A stretch of 64,000 nt of DNA from contig JAIOJX010000004.1 in NCBI GenBank assembly GCA_022376925.1, forward strand, positions 123,653,123 to 123,717,122, given 5' to 3'. The stretch's first letter is position 1. The number at the start of each line of letters is the position of its first letter. Source of the stretch: Tragulus kanchil. Lineage: Eukaryota; Chordata; Mammalia; Artiodactyla; Tragulidae. This document shows, in pieces, positions 23,594 through 34,579 of this stretch. The translations under genes and the position numbers were made by a program. The notes beneath the pieces were generated by a model, which saw nothing but the letters and a program-made list of their open reading frames with translations, did no database searches and was not told where the DNA came from.

Positions 23594-25833
23594 CCAGGTT
23601 AAAAAGAAAATCCCTTTCCAAAAAGACATCCTGTATTGTCTTGTTTACCCACTTAGCAAAGCTCTGACATAGCTTACTTTGATTCTTATCAGCTCAAGAT
23701 TCAGCAAGTGATTAGGTGATTTGAATACTCATATTAAGTCATTATCACAATTTATACTATTTTCTTTCTTAAAAGAAAAAGAGATGACTTGTATAGACAT
23801 CTGTGAACACATACATACACAAACAGAAATTATTTTCATTATTGACAAACTTTTAAAAAATGTATTCTCTGAAAGTAAACTAAAGCTCTGGAATTGTGCA
23901 ATTTACCAGTGGAATGACCAGAGAAGCTTAAGGTTAGTAGATTAAAAGCTATATAACCCATGCCTTTTTCTAAACTAAATAATATGCTATGCCACATTCT
24001 CAGTGTATCACTCAGACTTATCTTTACATTAGCAACACTTACCAGCAGATAGCCAAAAAAAGTTTGCTAAGCTGAACCAACTTTAAGATGTGTTTCTACG
24101 CTGGGGTGCTTCATGAGCTTAGCAGAAGCAGACTGCAACTAGAGTTCATGTATTACATTCTGCGATAAACATTCTGTCTTGAGTGAACAAGATACTCAAT
24201 ATGACAATTCCATAGGTTACTAAGCACGGTAAACATCTGTTAACACAGGCCCAGAGCTAGCACAGAGAAGGCATCTATTAATAGAATTCACTGTATTAGG
24301 TTTATGATGTGGAATCTGCTGTTTATAAACAAATAAAATCACAGCCCAAACTCTGCTGAGAACAACTATTTGCATGGCAGTTATACTCAGTCTGACAATA
24401 AAACGCATTTGTGTCGTCACTTTGTCAACGCACGTATAGATTTTCATTACACACCTCTGCCCATTAAGTGTCGGTTTTCCATGCTATTCAGGAGGCTCAA
24501 ACTATAATCTCACTGCGATAGATTTACTCCAAAAGAACAAGTGAATGTTGACTCACCAACTTTCCTTAGACTCATGTGAAGCAAAACGTTTCACAAGGGG
24601 GTGGAAGAAGATGAAAGATCAGACACACTTAAGCTACAAGTGAATTTTCCAAAGGTCTCTGGGCTTAAAACATCCCTCCAGCTCCTTTGAAAGTCCATCT
24701 GAAAGGAAACCACCAGGTTAAAAGAAAATCCTTTCCAAAAGACATCCTGTATTGTCTTGTTTACCCACTTAGCAAAGCTCTGACATAGCTTACTTTGATT
24801 CTTATCAGCTCAAGATTCAGCAAGTGATTAGGTGATTTGAATACTCATATTAAGTCATTATCACAATTTATACTATTTTCTTTCTTAAAAGAAAAAGAGA
24901 TGACTTGTATAGACATCTGTGAACACATACATACACAAACAGAAATTATTTTCATTATTGACAAACTTTTAAAAAATGTATTCTCTGAAAGTAAACTAAA
25001 GCTCTGGAATTGTGCAATTTACCAGTGGAATGACCAGAGAAGCTTAAGGTTAGTAGATTAAAAGCTATATAACCCATGCCTTTTTTTCTAAACTAAATAA
25101 TATGCTATGCCACATTCTCAGTGTATCACTCAGACTTATCTTTACATTAGCAACACTTACCAGCAGATAGCCAAAAAAAGTTTGCTAAGCTGAACCAACT
25201 TTAAGATGTGTTTCTACGCTGGGGTGCTTCATGAGCTTAGCAGAAGCAGACTGCAACTAGAGTTCATGTATTACATTCTGCGATAAACATTCTGTCTTGA
25301 GTGAACAAGATACTCAATATGACAATTCCATAGGTTACTAAGCACGGTAAACATCTGTTAACACAGGCCCAGAGCTAGCACAGAGAAGGCATCTATTAAT
25401 AGAATTCACTGTATTAGGTTTATGATGTGGAATCTGCTGTTTATAAACAAATAAAATCACAGCCCAAACTCTGCTGAGAACAACTATTTGCATGGCAGTT
25501 ATACTCAGTCTGACAATAAAACGCATTTGTGTCGTCACTTTGTCAACGCACGTATAGATTTTCATTACACACCTCTGCCCATTAAGTGTCGGTTTTCCAT
25601 GCTATTCAGGAGGCTCAAACTATAATCTCACTGCGATAGATTTACTCCAAAAGAACAAGTGAATGTTGACTCACCAACTTTCCTTAGACTCATGTGAAGC
25701 AAAACGTTTCACAAGGGGGTGGAAGAAGATGAAAGATCAGACACACTTAAGCTACAAGTGAATTTTCCAAAGGTCTCTGGGCTTAAAACATCCCTCCAGC
25801 TCCTTTGAAAGTCCATCTGAAAGGAAACCACCA
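23594..25833. repeat. Near-identical tandem duplication 8 (unit about 1117 bp)
   Basis: Copy A 23594-24712, copy B 24713-25833. B drops three single bases in A, C and A runs within its first 35 bp and gains two T in a T run near 25082. At the join 'accaccaggtta' continues into B, while after B 'accaccaatgac' follows. Confidence 0.95.
23600..24712. other. Unassigned AT-rich sequence
   Basis: No coding evidence. Frames at 23721-23945 and 24220-24447 are short, unrecognised, and repeated by duplication 8. Confidence 0.5.
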
Positions 25834-26330
25834 ATGACCCAGACCCCTTGAAACCTCATCTGGCAACAATGAGCTTTGCTTGTCTCAGAAAGAAATAATA
25901 ATCATAGAAAAGATGGAACCAACAACTCTGTCCACTAAGTTTTATTTCATTGCCATCCAGCATTTTAATTTCTGGAAATGTTCCAATACTAGTTACCTGG
26001 AAACTCTCTACCCTGGCACCCATGAGAAGAGGGCTTCCAGAATGACACCAACTTCTCAGGGCACCAGAACTGCCACTGCGAAAAACGGTGAGTGTCTTCC
26101 AGAGCACACACGCCAGGGAGTCTAAAACCCCAGGAGACTGGACAACAGCACCCTGGGAATCTCAGATCCACGGATCCAATCTGCGTGGACCCACACATTC
26201 ACACATCTCCTTGACCCTCCGTCCTCCTGTGCACGTCTCCTGAGAGCTCCAGAATGGGATTAGTATTTTAAACTCCGTGGTACTTAAATCCTGTACAGAA
26301 ACTCTTGCGACTTCCCAACCCTTTGGCCTC
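25834..26330. other. Flank of the CpG island, unassigned
   Basis: Mixed-composition DNA leading into the GC-rich zone. It contains a GTGAGT at 26088 after 'aaaacg' on the plus strand, a fair splice-donor match, but no exon I can recognise precedes it. Confidence 0.4.
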
Positions 26331-26757
26331 CCGTTACCTTTCCCTGTCCCTTCCAAGGTCTTCCGGACGTACAAACAGGCGGGCGGCACCTTCCTGGCCT
26401 CCTCCCCCAACTCCCCCGCACACCCTACTGGCTCCGGCTCCGGCACGCCCCCGCTCCCCCAGGAGCGCAACACACACAGCGCGCACGTACACCCATGCAA
26501 GCACGCATGCCCCGCACCCGGTCCCGACTGCCGCAGCACGGTCCCAACAGGGGTACCCTCCCGCTCAGGGTTATATATAAAGGACTCACCCCAAAACAGC
26601 CGTCCTTGTGCACCCGCTCGTGAGTGACCCTGCCCAGCACGCTCTGCGCACCGCTAAGAGTCTGCCCCAGACCCGAGGCTACCCAACTGACCCGCAGCTC
26701 TCTTGCCTCGGGCAGTGCTGTCAAAACTTTGAGCCTGGACTACCACGCGATAGCCAA
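26330..26757. promoter_or_regulatory. CpG island, left part (first copy)
   Basis: GC- and CpG-rich sequence with a C-rich tract (26395-26460), a (CA)n/CG mix, and the TATA-like motif at 26572. It is the duplicate of 27430-27841 and stops artificially at the join at 26757. Confidence 0.7.
26572..26581 (+). promoter_or_regulatory. TATA-box-like motif (first copy)
   Basis: 'TATATATAAA' on the plus strand inside the CpG-rich zone. Its duplicate is at 27674-27683. By position alone a start about 30 bp downstream would be expected. Confidence 0.4.
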
Positions 26758-27673
26758 AGTGAATGTTGACTCACCAACTTTCCTTAGACTCATGTGAAGC
26801 AAAACGTTTCACAAGGGGGTGGAAGAAGATGAAAGATCAGACACACTTAAGCTACAAGTGAATTTTCCAAAGGTCTCTGGGCTTAAAACATCCCTCCAGC
26901 TCCTTTGAAAGTCCATCTGAAAGGAAACCACCAATGACCCAGACCCCTTGAAACCTCATCTGGCAACAATGAGCTTTGCTTGTCTCAGAAAGAAATAATA
27001 ATCATAGAAAAGATGGAACCAACAACTCTGTCCACTAAGTTTTATTTCATTGCCATCCAGCATTTTAATTTCTGGAAATGTTCCAATACTAGTTACCTGG
27101 AAACTCTCTACCCTGGCACCCATGAGAAGAGGGCTTCCAGAATGACACCAACTTCTCAGGGCACCAGAACTGCCACTGCGAAAAACGGTGAGTGTCTTCC
27201 AGAGCACACACGCCAGGGAGTCTAAAACCCCAGGAGACTGGACAACAGCACCCTGGGAATCTCAGATCCACGGATCCAATCTGCGTGGACCCACACATTC
27301 ACACATCTCCTTGACCCTCCGTCCTCCTGTGCACGTCTCCTGAGAGCTCCAGAATGGGATTAGTATTTTAAACTCCGTGGTACTTAAATCCTGTACAGAA
27401 ACTCTTGCGACTTCCCAACCCTTTGGCCTCCCGTTACCTTTCCCTGTCCCTTCCAAGGTCTTCCGGACGTACAAACAGGCGGGCGGCACCTTCCTGGCCT
27501 CCTCCCCCAACTCCCCCGCACACCCTACTGGCTCCGGCTCCGGCACGCCCCCGCTCCCCCAGGAGCGCAACACACACACAGCGCGCACGTACACCCATGC
27601 AAGCACGCATGCCCCGCACCCGGTCCCGACTGCCGCAGCACGGTCCCAACAGGGGTACCCTCCCGCTCAGGGT

Positions 27674-27683
27674 TATATATAAA
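27674..27683 (+). promoter_or_regulatory. TATA-box-like motif (second copy)
   Basis: 'TATATATAAA' followed by GGAC, in a CpG island. On the opposite strand the same spot lies just downstream of a GGTGAGT splice-donor-like site (27686-27692), so promoter function on the plus strand and exon end on the minus strand are competing readings. Confidence 0.4.
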
Positions 27684-27685
27684 GG

Positions 27686-27692
27686 ACTCACC
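27686..27692 (-). promoter_or_regulatory. Candidate splice donor on the minus strand
   Basis: On the minus strand the sequence reads 'TTTTGGGGTGAGTCC', a good match to the donor consensus (G|GTGAGT). Its position at the downstream edge of the CpG island, as read on the minus strand, fits a first-exon end. No matching acceptor or known exon could be identified. Confidence 0.35.
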
Positions 27693-28110
27693 CCAAAACA
27701 GCCGTCCTTGTGCACCCGCTCGTGAGTGACCCTGCCCAGCACGCTCTGCGCACCGCTAAGAGTCTGCCCCAGACCCGAGGCTACCCAACTGACCCGCAGC
27801 TCTCTTGCCTCGGGCAGTGCTGTCAAAACTTTGAGCCTGGTCGATTTCATAACCACGAGTGTGTCCAGGGCTGGAGCAGCTTCGCTCGCCACGATCTCCA
27901 CCCACCCCAGATCATAGGGACTGGTGGCCGTGACTCCAACTAGTTGCAGCTCCGCCGGTGCCAATGCCCGTTTGTAGCCTGTACAAACGCACAAAGGGTG
28001 GTGCGCTTTGGGGAGGAGCGCGCGGCGTAGAGGCGCACAGCGGGCCAGCCTCCCCTCTCCTCCCGAGGCGCAGCCAAGGACCTCTCCTCGCTCAGCAGCC
28101 GAGCCCCAGC

Positions 28111-28264
28111 AGTTCCTGCCCCAGCCCGGCTGGCTGATGATGTCAAACAGAAACACTCGCAAAACTTCTGAGGCTTAAAAAAAAAAAAAAACTGGCTTCG
28201 GAGGAAGCTGCTCCTGACACCGCAAACACGGGTGGGAGCAGGCGCCAGCGTGGAGTGGCTCGCC
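28111..28264. other. Spacer inside the CpG-island region
   Basis: Contains a 14-base A run near 28178 and, at 28138-28144, 'TGATGTC', a weak CRE-like match. Nothing else recognised. Confidence 0.4.
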
Positions 28265-28653
28265 TGTCACCCCCGACTCCCTGATGCCCCCACTAACTTA
28301 CACAAATACACACACAGAGACACACGTCCAGAGCGTGGATCGGATTACAACTACCCACCGGCTGAAAACAACTTCTTGGCGAGGAGGAGGGGAGCACTGC
28401 CAACCCCCAAGTCACCAGGACAAAAAATTATCCGTGTAAATACACAAGACAGATTTCCCACTTTCATAAACAACTGGCGTCCCAGGCTCCACTCCCAAGC
28501 CCCTGGACACAAGGGTAAAAGTAGCAGCCCGATCCCGGAGCTCCCTTCCAGTACCTCCGAGCCTTGCCTCCGGAGAGAGAGCGCGGTTCGCGTCCGCGCT
28601 GGGGCCGAGGGCGCGGGGCCCTGCGACCCCCGGGTCTCCGCCGCCGCCTCGGC

Positions 28654-28734
28654 TCAGCAGCAGCCACCGCCGCCGCCGCTGCAGCAGCCGCCGCTGCCAC
28701 CGCCGCCGCTCCCTAGACCGCCTCCTCTTCCCAT
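28654..28734 (-). CDS. Possible short upstream ORF (26 codons) in the presumed 5' UTR
   Basis: On the minus strand an ATG in good context (G at -3, G at +4, 'gcagccatggg') opens a 26-codon glycine/cysteine-rich frame (MGRGGGLGSG...) that ends in TGA. It lies downstream of the GC-box cluster, so it could be an upstream ORF in a 5' UTR. The same CCATGG palindrome also gives a plus-strand ATG with a 21-codon frame. Without a transcript neither is more than a possibility. Confidence 0.2.
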   Translation of the reverse strand: MGRGGGLGSGGGGSGGCCSGGGGGCC

Positions 28735-28775
28735 GGCTGCGCCCTGCTCGGCGGCTCGCAGGCTGTCAGGCTTTG

Positions 28776-28795
28776 GGGAGGGGGAGGGGGCGGGG
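28776..28795 (+). promoter_or_regulatory. GC-box cluster (Sp1/KLF-type)
   Basis: Overlapping GGGGAGGGGG and GGGGCGGGG elements, the standard binding pattern for Sp1/KLF factors. Duplicated at about 29888-29907. Confidence 0.55.
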
Positions 28796-29060
28796 TGAGC
28801 CGGGAAGGGAGGAGGGGAGCGGAGGGGTGGGAACTCGAGGCCGCCGTTCACCAGGGGTCAAGCCCGGCCCGGCCCGCTGTCTCCGGGACCCGGGCGGCCA
28901 CAGCGAGGGGAAGCGGGGGTTGAGGGCGGCCGGTTCGAGACCCGCAGCGGAGGCACGGAGCGCCGTCCGGGCCGAGCATTCCGCGGAGCTGGGATGGAGC
29001 GTTCCCCCGCGAGGAGTTGGAGTTGGTGCGTGTCACTCTCATCTGGGCTGCGCGGCTCCT

Positions 29061-29378
29061 CCTAGAGGAAAATATTGGTAGTTACAGGACACTTCCTTCC
29101 TCTCCGCCCACCCCCGTTCCCAAAAAGAAGGCAGGACCGAAGTGCGGTCAACAGATTCAGAGGAAGGCTTACAGAAAAGTTAGGGCTCAGCTGGAAAGGG
29201 GGAGAAAACGGACAAGATTGCTTGAAACGCGTAATTAGCAAACCGAACTTTGCCGCTTTCCACCTGCAACCAATTTCCAAACGCCTGCTCCTTGGGGCGT
29301 GATGAAAAGATAGTTAAAACTTGGAAGGACCTCATTTTAGAGGTTAGAAAACAGAGGCAAGAAAGGAAGGACCTCATT
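29061..29378. other. CpG-island shoulder
   Basis: GC content falls towards normal here. Small plus- and minus-strand frames overlap (29017-29302, 29062-29280) with no domain. No supported gene. Confidence 0.45.
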
Positions 29379-29649
29379 TGTCACCCCGACTCCCTGATGC
29401 CCCCACTAACTTACACAAATACACACACAGAGACACACGTCCAGAGCGTGGATCGGATTACAACTACCCACCGGCTGAAAACAACTTCTTGGCGAGGAGG
29501 AGGGGAGCACTGCCAACCCCCAAGTCACCAGGACAAAAAATTATCCGTGTAAATACACAAGACAGATTTCCCACTTTCATAAACAACTGGCGTCCCAGGC
29601 TCCACTCCCAAGCCCCTGGACACAAGGGTAAAAGTAGCAGCCGATCCCG

Positions 29650-30172
29650 GAGCTCCCTTCCAGTACCTCCGAGCCTTGCCTCCGGAGAGAGAGCGCGGTT
29701 CGCGTCCGCGCTGGGGCCGAGGGCGCGGGGCCCTGCGACCCCCGGGTCTCCGCCGCCGCCTCGGCTCAGCAGCAGCCACCGCCGCCGCCGCTGCAGCAGC
29801 CGCCGCTGCCACCGCCGCCGCTCCCTAGACCGCCTCCTCTTCCCATGGCTGCGCCCTGCTCGGCGGCTCGCAGGCTGTCAGGCTTTGGGGAGGGGGAGGG
29901 GGCGGGGTGAGCCGGGAAGGGAGGAGGGGAGCGGAGGGGTGGGAACTCGAGGCCGCCGTTCACCAGGGGTCAAGCCCGGCCCGGCCCGCTGTCTCCGGGA
30001 CCCGGGCGGCCACAGCGAGGGGAAGCGGGGGTTGAGGGCGGCCGGTTCGAGACCCGCAGCGGAGGCACGGAGCGCCGTCCGGGCCGAGCATTCCGCGGAG
30101 CTGGGATGGAGCGTTCCCCCGCGAGGAGTTGGAGTTGGTGCGTGTCACTCTCATCTGGGCTGCGCGGCTCCT
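29650..30172. promoter_or_regulatory. CpG island, core (second copy)
   Basis: Copy of 28540-29060 from duplication 10, including the CCG/CAG tract (about 29750-29824), the short frame (29766-29846) and the GC boxes (about 29888-29907). The plus-strand frame of 271 codons at 29378-30193 arises only because two single-base losses relative to copy A join frames, so it is not a gene. Confidence 0.7.
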
Positions 30173-30439
30173 CCTAGAGGAAAATATTGGTAGTTACAGG
30201 ACACTTCCTTCCTCTCCGCCCACCCCCGTTCCCAAAAAGAAGGCAGGACCGAAGTGCGGTCAACAGATTCAGAGGAAGGCTTACAGAAAAGTTAGGGCTC
30301 AGCTGGAAAGGGGGAGAAAACGGACAAGATTGCTTGAAACGCGTAATTAGCAAACCGAACTTTGCCGCTTTCCACCTGCAACCAATTTCCAAACGCCTGC
30401 TCCTTGGGGCGTGATGAAAAGATAGTTAAAACTTGGAAG

Positions 30440-30600
30440 GACCTCATTTTAGAGGTTAGAAAACAGAGGCAAGAGAAATGAAGTAGTTTACTAAGGACAC
30501 AGGCATGACATAATAGGGGTATGTCCAGAAACTGGAGCACAGAGAGGCAGGGTGTTCAAACACAGGCCTCAGTCCCAGGGCTGTCCTTGTGTGCAAACTA
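30440..30600 (-). mobile_element. MIR SINE, antisense
   Basis: 'cctcattttagaggttagaa', 'tagtttactaaggacacagg', 'gtgttcaaacacaggcctca' follow the reverse of MIR, in the right order and spacing. Diverged. Confidence 0.65.
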
Positions 30601-30604
30601 GGGA

Positions 30605-31446
30605 ATGTGGTTTTTAAATGCCCTGCGCTGGACATCTTGTCAGATACAGGCCTGCCGGCCTCATTCCACTGCAGGGAAAATAAAATGAGAAGCTGTCAAC
30701 GTGCTTTAGAAAGTCAGTATCGTTCTGCATAAGCCTATCATCTTGTTAAAGCATCAAACTCCCTGGTCACCACCTACTTTTCTAGGCAGAAAGTTCAAAA
30801 GTCCAGGTCCAGGTTGTCTGAGATCTGACAGAGCAGCCTGTCGTGCTATCTTTTTACTGTTTACCTTATCACCGACAGCTAGGTGCAATGTCATTTATTT
30901 AACAGCTTCGGCTTACTAAATGGTATCTTTTTTTACAGGGTTCTCAGACACAAAGCTAAATTTATACCCAAAGAGAAATGTTTAAACAACAACTTAAAGA
31001 CACCAATGTTCTTAGCACTAAAATTACAAAAAAAAAGTCCCCAGGGCATGGAAAATAGTACAGGGAGGGGCAAGACAGAAGGAGAAACATGGGCCCAAAG
31101 ACTTAGTGGCAGTAGATATCATGTCAAATACCCCTTTATTTATTTCATTTTACTTTTACCGAGTTTTGCTGTTTACTGCCACACATAAATATCCCTTTTA
31201 CTTAAAGGAACCAAAGAAGTGGAAAATTCCGTTCCCTGGAGTCCTTTCTGGTGCTCAGCTGTGGATCGACAACCCAACTGTTGAAGGCAAAGACACCCAG
31301 CATGAAGGAGAGGGAAAGACTCTGGGTGAGATGTGGATCACACTATCCCGGCCTGAGGCAGGAGGCAGCTGAGTGTTGATCCTGAACTGGTCCTGCTCCA
31401 GTTGTATCCCACTCCAGTCTAATAAGGCTTCCTTTCCCTCAGCTGT
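30605..31446. other. Unassigned sequence
   Basis: No recognised gene or repeat. Overlapping plus-strand frames at 30883-31188 and 31106-31372 share no known domain. Confidence 0.5.
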
Positions 31447-31545
31447 TTATGTTCAGTTGCTAAGTCGCGTCCGACTCTTTGCAACCCCATGGACTGCAGC
31501 ACGCCAGGCTTCATCATCTCCCAGAGTTCGCTCAAATTCATATCC
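31447..31545 (-). mobile_element. BovB 3' end fragment, antisense
   Basis: 'tcagttgctaagtcgcgtcc', 'ccatggactgcagcacgcca', 'catctcccagagttcgctca' is the reverse of the BovB 3' end. Ends abruptly after 'ttcatat'. Confidence 0.85.
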
Positions 31546-32562
31546 TTTCCCTCAGGATAACCCCTAATCCTTTCATTTTTGGGGTTCCAAGCTTTGCTAG
31601 AGCAGGAGGAGTGCTTCCTAGTGTCTGGAGGGTTTGAAAAGGGACTTGCCCACATAGAGACTAGGGCCCAGGCAGGCAGGACACCTGCTGGGTGGGCAGT
31701 GCTGCCAGGTTGGCTCAAGGGAATGTGGTTTTTAAATGCCCTGCGCTGGACATCTTGTCAGATACAGGCCTGCCGGCCTCATTCCACTGCAGGGAAAATA
31801 AAATGAGAAGCTGTCAACGTGCTTTAGAAAGTCAGTATCGTTCTGCATAAGCCTATCATCTTGTTAAAGCATCAAACTCCCTGGTCACCACCTACTTTTC
31901 TAGGCAGAAAGTTCAAAGTCCAGGTCCAGGTTGTCTGAGATCTGACAGAGCAGCCTGTCGTGCTATCTTTTTACTGTTTACCTTATCACCGACAGCTAGG
32001 TGCAATGTCATTTATTTAACAGCTTCGGCTTACTAAATGGTATCTTTTTTTACAGGGTTCTCAGACACAAAGCTAAATTTATACCCAAAGAGAAATGTTT
32101 AAACAACAACTTAAAGACACCAATGTTCTTAGCACTAAAATTACAAAAAAAAAGTCCCCAGGGCATGGAAAATAGTACAGGGAGGGGCAAGACAGAAGGA
32201 GAAACATGGGCCCAAAGACTTAGTGGCAGTAGATATCATGTCAAATACCCCTTTATTTATTTCATTTTACTTTTACCGAGTTTTGCTGTTTACTGCCACA
32301 CATAAATATCCCTTTTACTTAAAGGAACCAAAGAAGTGGAAAATTCCGTTCCCTGGAGTCCTTTCTGGTGCTCAGCTGTGGATCGACAACCCAACTGTTG
32401 AAGGCAAAGACACCCAGCATGAAGGAGAGGGAAAGACTCTGGGTGAGATGTGGATCACACTATCCCGGCCTGAGGCAGGAGGCAGCTGAGTGTTGATCCT
32501 GAACTGGTCCTGCTCCAGTTGTATCCCACTCCAGTCTAATAAGGCTTCCTTTCCCTCAGCTG

Positions 32563-32661
32563 TTTATGTTCAGTTGCTAAGTCGCGTCCGACTCTTTGCA
32601 ACCCCATGGACTGCAGCACGCCAGGCTTCATCATCTCCCAGAGTTCGCTCAAATTCATATC
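32563..32661 (-). mobile_element. BovB 3' end fragment, second copy
   Basis: Same as 31447-31545 through duplication 11. Confidence 0.85.
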
Positions 32662-32836
32662 CTTTCCCTCAGGATAACCCCTAATCCTTTCATTTTTGGG
32701 GTTCCAAGCTTTGCTAGAGCAGGAGGAGTGCTTCCTAGTGTCTGGAGGGTTTGAAAAGGGGACTTGCCCACATAGAGACTAGGGCCCAGGCAGGCAGGAC
32801 ACCTGCTGGGTGGGCAGTGCTGCCAGGTTGGCTCAA

Positions 32837-33424
32837 AGGGCAGTACTGACAGGAGAGGAGATCAAGCAGCGCTAGAATGCTGACTCCACTCCTTCCGAGA
32901 TGACCTTCCAAGTTGGCTCTTCAGACTCTGGCATCGCCAAATTCTCTCTTTATATCACTGCTGTGCCTTCTCATCCTTCCCTTCCCCCTACCCCCTCAAA
33001 TCCAAACTTAATCTAGTCTAGCAGGTGTCAGATGGACTCACAAAATACATTCCAAGTTCTATTGTTTGTGCTCTGAGATGATTTCAGGATCATGCTTAGC
33101 AAAGAAAGATTACCTTCTTCCTTCCTCTGGGTTCATCTGGAGCCTTCACTTTGTGAGACAGGGGAGCTGACTGCTCCATCTTTGGGAGAAGGTCATCACG
33201 CACAAAAAGTATTGGTTGATATAAAAAGATATGGAACCAGACATAAATTTGCAACTTACATGAAAGGTAGTCCTTTTTAAGCTCCATGAACAGTAATCCT
33301 CCAATCTCACGTATGATCATGTTAGACCGATTGTAGTATTTGCCTCTTTATATGTATCAAGTACTGAATTAATTAATTTGCTACCAGTTAAGGCATGCCA
33401 GATTACATTTAACTTATGAAACAA
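32837..33424. other. Unassigned sequence
   Basis: No recognised repeat or coding signal. Opposite-strand frames at 33092-33280 and 33096-33320 overlap, which suggests chance. Confidence 0.5.
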
Positions 33425-33587
33425 AAAAATGTGCTTACCAATACTTCCCCTCTGCCTGAAATATTCTTTGACCAGATAGAAAGATTCTCCTTAATCTTCA
33501 AATTCCAGCTCAACTGTATAGTGTCTGACTTTTCCCAAAGGTGAATTAACTATTCCTGCATCTGTGTCCTCATGGGTTTTTATACCT
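33425..33587 (+). mobile_element. L2 LINE 3' region, cut by duplication 12
   Basis: 'ctctgcctgaaatattcttt' and 'cttcaaattccagctcaact' correspond to the L2 3' region ('ctgcctggaacgctctt', 'caggtctctgctcaaatg'). It is interrupted by the join and continues in the second copy. Confidence 0.65.
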
Positions 33588-33717
33588 ACTCTGGGTGAGA
33601 TGTGGATCACACTATCCCGGCCTGAGGCAGGAGGCAGCTGAGTGTTGATCCTGAACTGGTCCTGCTCCAGTTGTATCCCACTCCAGTCTAATAAGGTTTC
33701 CCTTTTCCTCTCAGCTG

Positions 33718-33816
33718 TTTATGTTCAGTTGCTAAGTCGCGTCCGACTCTTTGCAACCCCATGGACTGCAGCACGCCAGGCTTCATCATCTCCCAGAGTT
33801 CGCTCAAATTCATATC
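33718..33816 (-). mobile_element. BovB 3' end fragment, third copy
   Basis: Same as 31447-31545, produced by duplication 12. Confidence 0.85.
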
Positions 33817-34579
33817 CTTTCCCTCAGGATAACCCCTAATCCTTTCATTTTTGGGGTTCCAAGCTTTGCTAGAGCAGGAGGAGTGCTTCCTAGTGTCTGG
33901 AGGGTTTGAAAAGGGGACTTGCCCACATAGAGACTAGGGCCCAGGCAGGCAGGACACCTGCTGGGTGGGCAGTGCTGCCAGGTTGGCTCAAAGGGCAGTA
34001 CTGACAGGAGAGGAGATCAAGCAGCGCTAGAATGCTGACTCCACTCCTTCCGAGATGACCTTCCAAGTTGGCTCTTCAGACTCTGGCATCGCCAAATTCT
34101 CTCTTTATATCACTGCTGTGCCTTCTCATCCTTCCCTTCCCCCTACCCCCTCAAATCCAAACTTAATCTAGTCTAGCAGGTGTCAGATGGACTCACAAAA
34201 TACATTCCAAGTTCTATTGTTTGTGCTCTGAGATGATTTCAGGATCATGCTTAGCAAAGAAAGATTACCTTCTTCCTTCCTCTGGGTTCATCTGGAGCCT
34301 TCACTTTGTGAGACAGGGGAGCTGACTGCTCCATCTTTGGGAGAAGGTCATCACGCACAAAAAGTATTGGTTGATATAAAAAGATATGGAACCAGACATA
34401 AATTTGCAACTTACATGAAAGGTAGTCCTTTTTAAGCTCCATGAACAGTAATCCTCCAATCTCACGTATGATCATGTTAGACCGATTGTAGTATTTGCCT
34501 CTTTATATGTATCAAGTACTGAATTAATTAATTTGCTACCAGTTAAGGCATGCCAGATTACATTTAACTTATGAAACAA

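Larger units (their letters stand above)
25658..27841. repeat. Near-identical tandem duplication 9 (unit 1100 bp)
   Basis: Copy A 25658-26757, copy B 26758-27841. B has one extra CA step in the CA run (26468 versus 27568). A's last 18 bases (26740-26757) do not match B's continuation ('cgatttcataacc' at 27842). The first about 175 bp of A are already copy B of duplication 8, so 24540-24712 occurs three times. Confidence 0.95.
27430..28110. promoter_or_regulatory. CpG island, central part
   Basis: Continuous GC/CpG-rich DNA with GCGCGC and CGCCGCG clusters near 28015-28030 and GC-rich C runs at 27495-27565. A minus-strand frame is open over 27434-28162 (242 codons), but it starts with TTG and the first copy of the same DNA carries one CA step fewer, which breaks that frame. 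I therefore treat the open frame as chance in GC-rich DNA. The island most likely marks the promoter or first exon of a nearby gene. The gene cannot be named. Confidence 0.75.
28540..29060. promoter_or_regulatory. CpG island, core with CCG/CAG-rich tract (first copy)
   Basis: Very GC-rich. A CCG/CAG-rich tract at 28637-28712 encodes alternating Q and P runs on the plus strand, or A/G runs on the minus. A G-rich GC-box cluster 'gggagggggagggggcgggg' lies at 28776-28795. Read on the minus strand the GC boxes lie upstream of the CGG-rich tract, the usual order for a 5' UTR, so minus-strand transcription is favoured. No reading frame in the tract extends into a recognisable protein. Confidence 0.75.
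28265..30474. repeat. Near-identical tandem duplication 10 (unit about 1113 bp)
   Basis: Copy A 28265-29378, copy B 29379-30474. B lacks one C in the run at 28270 and one C near 29641 ('cagcccgatcc' to 'cagccgatcc'). The duplicated block contains the core of the CpG island, so the promoter appears twice. A ends with a repeat of its own preceding words ('ggaaggacctcattt' at about 29324 and again at 29366), which suggests a confused contig end. Confidence 0.95.
30600..32836. repeat. Near-identical tandem duplication 11 (unit about 1118 bp)
   Basis: Copy A 30600-31717, copy B 31718-32836. One A is lost in B near 31915 and one G is gained near 32761. At the join 'ggctcaagggaatg' (A into B) differs from 'ggctcaaagggcag' after B. 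Confidence 0.95.

Noticed and set aside
28232..28798. A Q/P-rich protein (188 codons) encoded by the CpG island
   Set aside because: It begins far upstream in low-coding DNA, the Q/P run comes from a CCG/CAG tract typical of 5' UTRs, and the frame changes in the second copy through single-base indels.
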